64,000 nucleotides of DNA from Dimorphilus gyrociliatus (taxonomy: Eukaryota; Annelida; Polychaeta; Dinophilidae), in assembly GCA_904063045.1 (NCBI GenBank), contig CAJFCJ010000006.1, positions 5,162,408 to 5,226,407 of the forward strand, given 5' to 3'. The notes below the pieces were generated by a model that had not been told where the DNA came from, made no database searches, and was given only the letters and a program-made list of their open reading frames with translations. Each line of letters opens with the position of its first letter. Position 1 is the first letter of the stretch. Of the stretch, positions 23,779 to 34,400 are shown one piece after another. The position numbers and the translations under genes were made by a program.

Positions 23779-25390
23779 ATGGAATCAGCTAATTGCTCCA
23801 GAGAGAACAAATCTCTTTTAAAGTTAGTACTTATTGTATCAGTATTGAAAAGAATTTAGGTTTTTATATGTCAATACACAATTCATTAGCGCCGAAGAAT
23901 TATCGACATATAGAATTGCTGCTGAAAAAAGTCTTCTACAACGAGGTGGAGTGAAAGATTATTGTCCAGTAAAAGGGAACCTAGAACAAGAAAGTAAAAT
24001 AAACGAATTTAGAAGAAAATATATCGAACTAATCAAACAAGAACGTGTTGATAAAAAGTAACTAATTTGCTATCTCTTGAACTAGTCTGGAATTGTTCAT
24101 ATTCGATATCTGTACTGACATTTCTTTCAAAGGGATTCTTTAGGTAGAGCAGAATGGCTTGATGATAAAAAACTGGCTAAACAAACAAAAGATGTGGTAA
24201 GACGCTTAACATATATATTAAGGCTGAACTCAAGTTCAAATTTCTTTTACAGGGAAAATATCTGAAATATTTCGGACATAATAAAGATAAAGAAATCTAT
24301 TTTTTGCCTGAAGAAATACTCTTTTTAGTCGATATTGGAGCTTATGAGCTGTACTATAAAGATATGTTGCTATCGTTAGAAGAATGTTTTGGTATTTTAC
24401 TCTCAACTGAAAAATTATCTTTGCAAAAGTACCAAGTTTATGCCTACTTAATAAGATTTGGATTTATTGTTAGACGATACCAATCCTCGTATGTGTATTA
24501 TTCTCAAATCATTAAATCAGATAAAATATAAATAATCCCTTCAGCGATCAAGTACAAGCCAAACGGCAATCTAATAGTTCAAAGAGAGACGCAAATAATG
24601 ACGAAAGTGAGACCATTAAGAAAAAACAAAGGGTCGATGAAATGGAAAACAATGATATGTGTTCGGAATCCGTTGCATCCACTTCAATGAATGTTAAATA
24701 TTGTAATTGGGATTATTCAAAAATAGACTTTCCAGATTTTAGTAAACAATCGGTTATTTCTTTACCTGAAGTAGACTCAAAATATCTACCTGGTAGAATA
24801 AATATGCAAAAGAGAGAATATTGTTTTCCCAATGGATTAAATTCTGCCAAATATATAACGGATGTTCCTGGATGCAAAATAATAAAGAACACTGCATCAA
24901 ATTGGAAAGAATTTAAGGAAGTTAATAATTGCGACATTTTAGAAAAATTACAAGCATCTGGTTGTGGATGTCTATGGAGAGGAGAGGTTCAGCCTCTGTT
25001 AAATCCAGCCGAGACAAATACGCAAGGTTTTATTTTTCATTTATCCTTACTAATTCTTAACGTTCTTTTCATACAATTTCAGCATCGATCTTAAAATCAA
25101 TAAAAGCTAATGGTCCCTCTAGAAGTCTGGATGAGAATTTCACAGAGAATGAGTTGATCTTAGATTATGATGTTTATTCACCAGATGGTAATTTTAGGAA
25201 AAGTGCTCCCGGAAGACCTGATTTACGTCTAATTGTAGTGAAGCAGAACGACCAAGTACCTCATATAAATAATATTGAACTTTTAAATCGAAAATTTAAG
25301 GCTAATGTGCCTGTGTATTTCGCAATCGTGTCATCTGGTGATATTTCTTTTGTTAGTCTAATTACCCAAAGTTTACCAGATTTATGTTAA
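23779..25390 (+). CDS. TSEN54: tRNA-splicing endonuclease subunit TSEN54
   Basis: Exons 23779..23822, 23890..24057, 24133..24196, 24253..24488, 24545..25026 and 25083..25390 encode 433 residues. The N-terminal Sen54 domain is clear (FLPEEILFLVDIGAYELYY, then YQVYAYLIRFGFIVRRYQ). A charged, low-complexity linker follows. The C-terminal block (CGCLWRGEVQPLLNP, LDYDVYSPDGNF, PVYFAIVSSGDISFV) matches the family's C-terminal domain. TSEN54 is the structural subunit that pairs with TSEN2 in the nuclear complex that cuts introns from pre-tRNAs. It carries no catalytic triad itself, which agrees with the sequence. The first exon is only 44 bases and its start at 23779 gives a short family-like N-terminus. 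The 3' end almost abuts AATF. Confidence 0.94.
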
Positions 25391-25391
25391 A

Positions 25392-25402
25392 AATAAAATA
25401 AA
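25392..25402 (+). terminator. two overlapping AATAAA hexamers, TSEN54
   Basis: AATAAA at 25392-25397 and again at 25397-25402, starting two bases after the stop codon. This implies an extremely short 3' UTR. Confidence 0.55.
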
Positions 25403-25443
25403 TTTGCGAAAAAAATACTGTACAATATCTATTGACCTAATAA

Positions 25444-27192
25444 CTATCGAAATAAAGCAATATCAACATCAACAGTACTTGTTTCATGTCTTGATCCAAA
25501 GAGTGAAGAAAAAAGCTCATCTTTAGCAACATCAGTCCATTGATTATTCGGAACTGGAGCCGTAAAGTTAACAAGCTTTGGATGAACAACAAATTTAATT
25601 TTTCTGTCTTTGTTCTCTCGGCGGTCATATTTTTTAGACTTTTTTGATCTCATCTTTTGTAGTTGCAGCCAGTGCCTTGTTAGAGCTACAGGGTCGTTCA
25701 CATTTTCTGTTTTACGTTCAATTAATTCTCTTAGTAATTGATGATAAAAATCGTCATCATCGAATATTTCTTCTTGATGTTCATCTTGATTAGGACATAA
25801 CAAAATTTTATAATTAGAACGCTTCATCTGTGTTCTTCTTCGTAATCTTGCCATATCTGAGAGAACGTAACGAATTTGAGCAGTAACTGATGTTTCCATA
25901 GCAGCCATACTTCTAGCACTTTTACCACCTATTAATTTTGTTCTGTCGTGCCATTTCTCTAATTGCTTATTTCGATAAAGTGAAAATGTTTTGTGACGCT
26001 TTTCTAAAAAGCTATTAACATTGCCTATTTTAGCTTTTTGCCTTTTTACTGGAGTTTCATCCTCTGATTCGCTTGATGTAATTTCTTCATCTGAGTCTTC
26101 AGTTTTTTTATTCTCTTCATTTCCTGTTTCAATGTGCCTTGTCTCAGGATAATTAAATAGTAGTCGACTTTGCATTTCAATTAACTTATCCAAAAGTTGT
26201 TTAACACTCTTTCGAGCTGAAAAGATTAAAAAATATTACTCCTCTGAGACCTTCTGAGATGATATTTGTCAATTAGAATAGAGCTGTACCTTTCTTAGTA
26301 CTCTCATCAAGTTTAGGGCTGATATCCTCCAGTAATCGTTTCCATTCGTCGGGACTTGGAAGTTGGTTTGCGGCAAGCAAAATCTTCTGCAATTTAATTC
26401 TTAAACCAAGAATTTGATCGTATAGGGAAATTTGATTTAGCACAGCCTTTCCTTTCTCGGAATCAACAGATTGCGTTGGAAAAGTTTGGATATCGGTTTC
26501 TTCTGGTTTCTTGAGAGATTTCGCAGACACTTTCCTATTTTTAAAATTAATCAACTGTGTATAAAGCTTACAAAATTACAAATTTAAGTAACTACTTATT
26601 ATCTAGTGTTTCATTCATTTGGTTTAGCATATCAAAGTCTCCTGCCTCTTCATCGTCCATATCTTCATCATCTTCTTCTTCATCATCTTCTTCTTCATTA
26701 TCTTCGTCTTTATTATCTTCGTCTTCGTCTTCATCGTCTTCGTCTTCATCGTCTTCTTCCAATCCTTCACCACTGTCGTCTCCTTCATCCATCTCATCCT
26801 CATTATCATCATCCTCGTCTTCATCCTCACTTTCATCAGCCCTAAGTCCAACCCCCTCTTCAAAATCAGAGAGAAACTTTTGACGACTGATTTTTTTCCC
26901 AGAATATTTAGGATCACTCTCTTGTAATAAATAGTCTTTTTTCTGTCTAATAGATCCTCTCTCTTGTGAGATTGATCCAAAATCTTCTTTCTCAATTAGT
27001 TTAGCAGTTGTGTCTACAGAAAAAAACGTGCTTAGTGAGCGATAATATATTAAAAATACTTGTTATCACGACTGTCTGAAAAAAACCAAAAGCAAAGTAA
27101 AAACTAAGAATATAACCATCCTCGGAGTCATCTGCTGATTTTGACGGTCCAACAGGAGCTAGAAGATGTGCATATTTGTCAGCAAGAGACAT
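25444..27192 (-). CDS. AATF: AATF / Bfr2 ribosome-biogenesis factor
   Basis: Minus-strand exons 27117..27192, 26596..27013, 26290..26534 and 25444..26216 give 503 residues; human is 560. The N-terminus ([13 protein letters not shown]) is followed by a very acidic stretch at about residues 85-150. Then come the AATF leucine-zipper region ([33 protein letters not shown]) and the C-terminal Traube domain ([40 protein letters not shown]). AATF/Bfr2 is nucleolar, acts with NGDN and NOL10 in early 40S pre-rRNA processing, and also acts as a transcription cofactor. The first intron has an unusual donor (GTTATA). The acidic stretch is near-repetitive DNA (GAAGAC/GATGAA codons) and casts long serine-rich shadow frames on the other strand. 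Confidence 0.95.
26640..26830. repeat. low-complexity acidic-codon tract in AATF
   Basis: On the minus strand this is an irregular array of GAA, GAC, GAT and GAG codons encoding almost only Asp and Glu. Such tracts vary in length by slippage. Confidence 0.85.
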
Positions 27193-27402
27193 TTCGAATT
27201 ATTGTAGACGGTGATGGACACCGCGAACGTAGCTCATAAGCGCTTGGAACAGCTTAGGCGCTTGCAATTCTCGCAGCGCATTGTATTACGTTGTTAGCTT
27301 TCAATCTGGATATTGAAAAGCGACATTTTCTCTACTTAATGCCAGAAGATTTCCTAGCATAACAATCTCGATTTCTGCTTTCTTTTGTATAAATTGTTAA
27401 AT
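27193..27402. promoter_or_regulatory. compact bidirectional promoter, AATF / EIF4E2
   Basis: Only 210 bases separate the two divergent start codons, so both promoters must share this interval. It is locally GC-richer (for example CACCGCGAACG, GCGCTTGC and CGCAGCGCATTG near 27220-27285) than surrounding DNA. No TATA box is obvious. Confidence 0.6.
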
Positions 27403-28442
27403 ATGAACAATAAGTTCAATGCGTAAGTCTAGTCTACATTCTGTGTTATTATTTTATGTGAATTATTGTAATATCGCTACATGAGCAGGCTCAAGTCGGA
27501 GGAGAACGAAAATGGAACTGAAGAAAAATTTAAAGAGTTCTCTCCTGAACCTATCCTACCAAGGAAGAAACCCCCACCGGTAAAGGATGGAGACCATTTA
27601 TTAGAGTATCATTATACACTATGGTTTTCACGAAAGTAAATCTTCCATGTAGTTATATTTTACCGCCATTTATATCACTTTTGGCCCTCACAGGTCACCG
27701 GGAAAGCAGTCATCATCCTCAGTATCATATAATTCTCAGCTTAAGTGCATCATGACTTTTGCGAGCGTAATCAATTCTTTTTTTTTCCACTCATTTGATA
27801 GATCTAATCTTAGTCCATTCGTAACAGATCGAGCAATTCTGGCTCATTTACAGCCATGTAGCTCGGCCGCATGAATTATCTGGCCATTGCGATTACCATC
27901 TGTTTAAAGATGGTATAAAGCCAATGTGGGAAGATGAAGCCAACGTTAAAGGGGGTAAATGGATGATCCGCTTAAAAAAAGGTCTTATTAGTCGCTGTTG
28001 GGAAAATTTAATATTAGCAGTTCTAGGAGAGCAATTTATAGTCGGAAATGAAATTTGTGGAGCTGTAGCATCAATGAGATATCAAGTTAGTCACCTATTT
28101 TTTACAAATTTTGTAATAATAATTTAAGAAGTTTATTAATTTAAATACTCTTTTTACTTTCCTTTAGGAAGACATTTTATCTTTATGGAATAGAACTGCT
28201 TCCAACAATGAAGTTACAAGTAAAATAAGGGAAACTCTCAAACGTGTTCTGAATATACCCCAAAATACAATCATGGAGTATAAAGCTCATACGGATTCCA
28301 TCAAGTTTGTATTTTTGAAGATTTATACAATGTTTCTCTTTTAAGCTTTTAAAGCTTTTAATCGGATTTTTTTTTATACCGCCTTTTTTTTCACTTCAGG
28401 GATAATTCCAGCTATCGAAACACCGACGTTTTTGTGAAATAG
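27403..28442 (+). CDS. EIF4E2: eIF4E-homologous protein 4EHP
   Basis: Exons 27403..27422, 27489..27635, 27694..27766, 27828..28085, 28168..28304 and 28400..28442 encode 225 residues. The N-terminus MNNKFNAL matches 4EHP and not eIF4E1. Cap-binding and fold blocks are present: HYTLWFSRK, IEQFWLIYSHV, LFKDGIKPMWEDEAN, GGKWMIRLKKG, RCWENLILAVLGEQF, ICGAVASMRYQED and MEYKAHTDSIK. 4EHP binds the mRNA cap but does not recruit eIF4G. It represses translation with GIGYF and acts in microRNA and maternal mRNA silencing. The first coding exon is 20 bases. Position 2 of the conserved cap pocket (WYSR in human) is WFSR here. Confidence 0.95.
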
Positions 28443-29298
28443 TTTGTGAATTTTTAAGATAATTAGTGTATTTTATTCTGCAAATACACAAATGTTAAGG
28501 GATGCAGTTAATTTTATTGAGAATATATATTCTCTCTTTGTACAACCGCTTCTTCTTATCATTCCCACCTTTCTCTAGTGAGAAGGAAACTACGTGATAT
28601 CGAATAATTTGGAGAATAATAGCATCTTTCCAAAAGTAGGTCAATCTTTCCATTTCAAAAGTTTATCCCCTGTATTTTATTAAATTAAGAAATTTTAGTG
28701 TGATGTCAAGTTTCGGAGGAAATCAGATAAACAAAAGATCTACATTAAGGCTTTTTTTTCCGCGTTTGATGTGTAGTCTAGTTAGTGCTAATAGGAATAA
28801 GGAGCAGATTAACTTAAAAAGAAATAAGGACATACAAAAAAACAAATTTCTGCGATAAAACACTATAGAAATCGTCATAATTGGTGCATGCTTCAAAGGG
28901 AGAAACGCTGGCTTTTTATATCAATTTTAAGGTAAGTGGCGCATCTAGGTCGCTTCATCAAATCCCTGTCAGCTACATATGGTTTAGAAGAGTTCGTTCC
29001 ACATAAGAGACCTTAGGAACGAATATGAATATGTTAGAGATAGGTTTAGCATTGGTATTAATTTCTCTTCTTCCTTCAATAAACATCTGATTTAGTTTCA
29101 AATCTTTTTTTGAATGATAAGAAATCGAAACAAAGAGCATACTATATTTTATGCCCTACGTTATATTGATAGTCTAACGTTCTGCAATTATATATAATTA
29201 AAAAAACATTTATTATTCACAAAATAAAACTTTGGTATGGATTAATTAATACTGGAGAATTCTTTTAGTTTCGGTTAAGCAATTTATAAAGAGAATGA
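28443..29298. other. tail-to-tail spacer, EIF4E2 and ARL16
   Basis: 856 bases of AT-rich sequence with 3' UTRs of both genes. No open frame with protein-like composition was found. Confidence 0.6.
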
Positions 29299-30125
29299 TC
29301 AAGCGCAGTGATGCTTCATCCAGTCAACAACTCTCTCTAATCCTGTTCCATCTTTTGCACTTGTTTGTAAAATTTCGATTCTTTGAGGACAGTGGTGAAC
29401 AATGCCATCTAAATGTATATAGTCATTTAATTGAGAATGGCTTAACTTTTGTGGCGAATCTCTGAATAACAAAATAAGGAAATTAAACAATTGATTTTCT
29501 CTTTGTCATTCTCATCGACCTTGAACTAAACGGTAATAGAAACTTACATTTTATTTAAAATTAATAAAATTGGAACTGTTTGAAGTTGAGGGTGAGCGAG
29601 TATATCAATCAAAAGGCAGAAGGCACAGCTGAGTTTCGCCTTGTCTGATGTATCAATGACAAACTAAAGTAACGAATAAATATCGATTAATTATTTACAA
29701 ATCACTTTTGAAAAAACGCTTCTTTACCATAAGACTATCACACACATTAAAATAATTTTTCCATATTGGAGCCATACAACCTCCAAGTTCTCTAACTTCA
29801 ACTTCTTGTCTTTTATTTACTAATACCCTCATTAAATTGGTTCCAACCTAATTAGGAATATATTTATCATACAATAATTAACAGGTATATACCTGTAAAC
29901 TACTTATTTAAATATTTATTATTACCGTACTAATCGTTAATGGAGGTTCTTCCAAACTACTAAACGAATTGCTTACGAGAGTTGCATCTTTCAAAGAATA
30001 ATTCAAAAAGAGAGTTAAAATGATATTTGATTTATTTTCTTTTTGAAATATTAATAGTACTTACAATTCAGCCTTCTTAGTAATAAAGTTTTACCAGAAC
30101 CACTCGCACCGACTAGTAACACCAT
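29299..30125 (-). CDS. ARL16: ADP-ribosylation factor-like protein 16
   Basis: Minus-strand exons 30065..30125, 29926..29987, 29728..29847, 29548..29663 and 29299..29461 encode 173 residues. The protein begins directly with the P-loop (MVLLVGASGSGKT). It has PTVGTN-like switch I (ISTVGTNL), RELGGCM in place of the usual WDxGGQ switch II, and an LNKID-like block (ILNKIDSP). There is no N-terminal amphipathic helix or Gly2 for myristoylation, which is typical of ARL16 and not of ARF/ARL1-3. In vertebrates ARL16 supports export of cargo from the Golgi to cilia and binds GTP. The C-terminal SAKDGTGL block is the SAxxGxGL G5 motif. All exon phases agree. Confidence 0.93.
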
Positions 30126-30386
30126 TCTTTTTTTTTTAAATAATATATCTTTTCACTTTTTAGTTTCCTAAGAAAATTTTTCATCAAGAAACATTTCGCT
30201 TCGATAGTACTCCGCTTAGCAGACGATATAAATAAATACTTTGAGTCGAGTTACTATCACGTGATTATGTAGACGATCTCAAAAATGTGTCCACTAAGGG
30301 ATGTCCATGTTTTTCATACAATAATCGTTTGGAAAGCAATAGTAGGGCAATTCGTTTATTATTCGGTATATCATCTTGGTAAAGTT
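30126..30386. promoter_or_regulatory. compact bidirectional promoter, ARL16 / POLR2I
   Basis: 261 bases between divergent starts. It contains TCACGTGA at 30258-30265, a perfect E-box palindrome (CACGTG core) of the MITF/USF type, placed centrally where it could serve both genes. An upstream ATG frame at 30285 reads into POLR2I but adds a non-family, hydrophobic leader. Confidence 0.55.
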
Positions 30387-31034
30387 ATGGATTTTGATGA
30401 AAATTTTAGTAAGCCAAAATATACCGATCCAGGATTTGTTGGAATAAAATTTTGTCAGGAATGGTGAGAAATTTACTTGAAAAAAACTCATTTTATTATT
30501 TAAAATCCACTTTTTAACTAATACCTTATTTTCGCTAGCGCTAATATGTTGTATCCAAAAGAGGATAAAGTCACCCAAACACTCCTATATGCTGTAAGTT
30601 ATATTTTAGGTAACATTTTAAGCAAAATATATTAATTTAATTTTTTAAATTCAGTGCCGAAATTGTGAATATCAGGAACCGGCTGACAATCCATGTATAT
30701 ATGTTAATAAAATTGAACACGAAGTCGAGTATGTTCTTGAACAGGCTATCTGTTATTTAGATTACTAATTATTGTTTCAATTTAGCGAATTAACTCAAAT
30801 TATTGCCGATGTTATCTATGATCCAACTTTACCCCGAACTGAAGATCATCCCTGCCCACAATGTGGTCACAAAGAAGCTGTCTTTTTCCAATCTCAAACT
30901 AGAAGAGCTGAGGTGACTAAGACATCTTATATCTTCATTATACCTATATACAACTTTGATTCTACTTTCAGGAAGGAATGAAACTTTATTATGTATGCAC
31001 TCAACCAAGCTGTTCTCATAGATGGACTGAATAG
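30387..31034 (+). CDS. POLR2I: RNA polymerase II subunit RPB9
   Basis: Exons 30387..30463, 30539..30593, 30655..30728, 30786..30912 and 30972..31034 encode 131 residues; human is 125. It has two zinc ribbons: the N-terminal [13 protein letters not shown] ... CRNC, and the C-terminal [15 protein letters not shown] ... [12 protein letters not shown]. The linker has the invariant [15 protein letters not shown]9 sits on the Pol II jaw and affects start-site choice, fidelity and TFIIS-stimulated cleavage. The start at 30387 (MDFDENFSK) was chosen because it gives the family length; the open frame extends upstream to ATG 30285. Confidence 0.96.
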
Positions 31035-31480
31035 TCCGGATGTCCTTTAAACGCATTTTTATTGTACATTATGTTAAAGATCTTTAATCATATCTTTTAT
31101 TAAGACTTTAATATATTAAAAAACGATAGAAAAATTGATTCTTAAATAGAACTATAACTATTCATCTTTTGTTTATTAATAATAAGGAAAAAAGATGAAT
31201 GGAATATATTCATTATAGTAAATCATATTTTTGTTTTGTATCAAAAAATTACTCTAAATTTAAAAATGTTTCATTAAAAAGATACTTCTTGTTCAAAAAA
31301 CAATTGAATAACAGGAGTAATACATTTTAATATAGAAAAAAGTGCATATTAGTTTATACTGTATATAACGTTGTCTAAGAAAACAAACAAAAAAATAACG
31401 CCTTTGTAAAGTTCAAAAGAGTTGATTTGCTTCAGATTAAATTGTGGCACAAAAATATTATACAGTTTGTTTAGGATCAA
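31035..31480. other. tail-to-tail spacer, POLR2I and STK36
   Basis: 446 AT-rich bases with AATAAA-like hexamers in both orientations. Nothing else is supported. Confidence 0.65.
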
Positions 31481-34400
31481 TCATTCAACAACTGACAAAC
31501 ACTTAATTATTCTTACTATGTGATTTTGTAATACGTTTCTTCCAGATTGGCTAAGGATGGAAGAACGACCATCCAACAGTTTGTTAAGTCTATCAATAGT
31601 GTGTAGCTTGTTCATTTCTTTGATTAGATCTGAGTGATTGCACATAACTCTAAGTGCGACCAAAGCCGAAGTTTGCAACTCATAATGATGACAGTTGGTA
31701 GCAGCATCTACAAGACGAGACGTGGCTTTACTGGAAATGACAACTCCAACAGGGCATTTACGATGTAGGGCTAAGTTTCCCAATGCTCTGGCTGCATGAA
31801 CGCGTGTTCTAGGTACATCATCAGTCAGTCGATTGACCAAAGAAGGAATAGAATTTGTAAGATGTTTAACCAATTGATCATTATGAAATATCATATTCCC
31901 AATAGCGTAAGAAGCGCTCTAAGATAGTTGAAATTTCTTTATAATTCAAATATTTGTTGTAATAGAGAATGTATAAATACCTTTCGAACTGAAGCATCAC
32001 CATCTTCTACTAAATTTAAAATTGATTTTCTAACGGTGTTCCTAAAGTAGAAGAAAAAGTTAAAACGTAATACATACATTGCGTAACTTTAATAGCTTAC
32101 TGCTCATTTAGTGTAGAATAAAATGTATCCGAATGTTTCATTATATTTCCAATTAGATTACATGCTCGAGATCTCAATAGAGCATCATTATCTTGCAGTA
32201 TACTACTAAATACATTAAGGTCATTGTTCTTCTTATTAGCGAGAATCTTAAAGACCATTTCGGTAGCGGACGGAGTAGTTCTAACTAAATGACCGAGGAA
32301 TGCAATAACATCAGCTGCTAATTTTGTATTACGATCTTTGCTGGCTAGTAATGTTTTCAACCAAATATCAAATTCATTTTGAATCTGTTGAGCACATTCA
32401 AGGAGTTGTTCAACGAAAAAAGTGTCCATAAGTATAAGCCTCGTTAATAAAGCAATAGGCCTAAGCGAACACTCGGAAAGCAATTTGGTATTAGACAAGA
32501 TTCTTTTGGTAGATAATAAATGGACGGAAGAAAATAAAATTTGCGGTAAAAGATCAGATTTCAGGACGGCACTGAAGAAAAAAAGGATAATAAATTTAAA
32601 TAAAGAGATAAACAATTAGATCATACGAAGTGAGACTGGTCGATAGTTGATCATCCAATTCGACTACAAATGGTAGCATAATTAGAGAGGAAATTTCTTG
32701 GAAAAAATCCATCTTAATATCAGAAATCTCTTCTTCAGAAATTTCTCTTCTGTCTTGAGTTAATTTCTTTGCATATGCATCCATAAATGAACAATTAATA
32801 AATCCAGTTAAACAACGCAATAAGTCATTTTCTGGTTGACAAAAGTAAGATACGACAATGTTCTGCAATAATCCTTGCTTACAGATAGCAAGTATCTTAC
32901 GAATAACTGTAACTGATACCAGAGACCAGTCTGGTTCAGCTGGTGGTTTTAATTCTTGACTATTTTCTAAACTTTGCATTAATTGTAACATTTCATTTCC
33001 TCCAATCATATTTGCGAGTCTTTGCCATAGTGCAGGCCACAAATCTTCAGTAGACAGAACGCATAGCCAATTAGATTCGACGTCAATTGTCAAAGAACAT
33101 GTAACGCCACTTTCGGGTGGTATTAACAGGATAATGAGAAAATTTATTATCCCATCCAAAACGCCTACATGAGTTGGCCAAACTTCACAAACTTGAGTTA
33201 GGTCAGTTAAAACTGATTGGATGGAATGAAATGCCAAATTGGCATCGATTGGGATGTTAGCTCCTCTCTGTATCATTCCCGAGACTAAGCAAGCAGTTAC
33301 AGCCTAATAATTAATAAAATCAAATTAATTTTGTCAACTATTTCATCAATTTTGTTGATAATATTTACAGTATGGCTTGCAATAGCTGATTCAGTTAGTA
33401 CTGTCCAAAGGAAAGGAGCTTCTTCTTCATAACTGAGAGCAAAATGAATAAATTTAGTAAGCTAGTTATTAAATTACAAAAATTAAGACTTACTAAGCGG
33501 GACAATGAGTACAAGGTTCCAATATTAAATATAATAGTAATAATGTAGTTTCCAGAGATGCATTCAACCTTATATCGGGGAATGGTACTTTTCCTTTGAG
33601 AATGTCAAAAAGACCAGTAATAAGTTCATCATGATCCAATAAAACTTTGCATAATTTCGAATTTGAACTACAGCAGCTTAATATTGTCTATTATTCAAGG
33701 AATTAAGAAAGGTTAATGCATTATATTTTACAATGGTGTAGCCATACCATTAAAATTGCAGGAGAGCAATTCTGATTACAGACGCTGCCGGTAAACTGCA
33801 TAACTAATTGACCCATTGTTCCTTGGTTAATTAACAGAATGTTCGATAATACTTCTTTAGTCTAAATGAATAAGACATTTAATTATTTTAAAGATTGTAT
33901 AAACTTCTTATTACATCAGCTTTAACATCTGTTGAAAGTTGGCAATCGGGGGAAACATAGACGAAAATTGTTAAAGTCATTGGAAAGAACGCTTGAATTT
34001 CATCTATACGCTGTTGAGCTTTTTCCTCCTCTTTTGCTAATTCTAATTATAATTTAATTAGTAAGCTATTTCGAATATTTTAATTAATTGATATGATTAC
34101 CAGGAATTTGTAAGAGACGATCCAGCACACTTTTATGAGTGATATCTCTCATACACTTAATTAGACCTTCAAACGCTGGTTTACAATGTGGAGCAGCATC
34201 ACGATAAAATTTCATCATAGTTTTTCCATCAACAGTCTTATCCACCATTTCGCACATACAAGTTGTTAGCTAATGTTAATATAATCAGTTAGAACATTGC
34301 ATAATTACATTTAAAAAAAAAACAAATATCTACGCTAAGTATTCTCTCTGTAACTTGTAGGTCTACATCAAATTCTCTAATGAGAAGAGACGGTAAAATT

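Noticed and set aside
26557-26883. 108-codon serine-rich plus-strand ORF
   Set aside because: Exact antisense shadow of the Asp/Glu tract of AATF.
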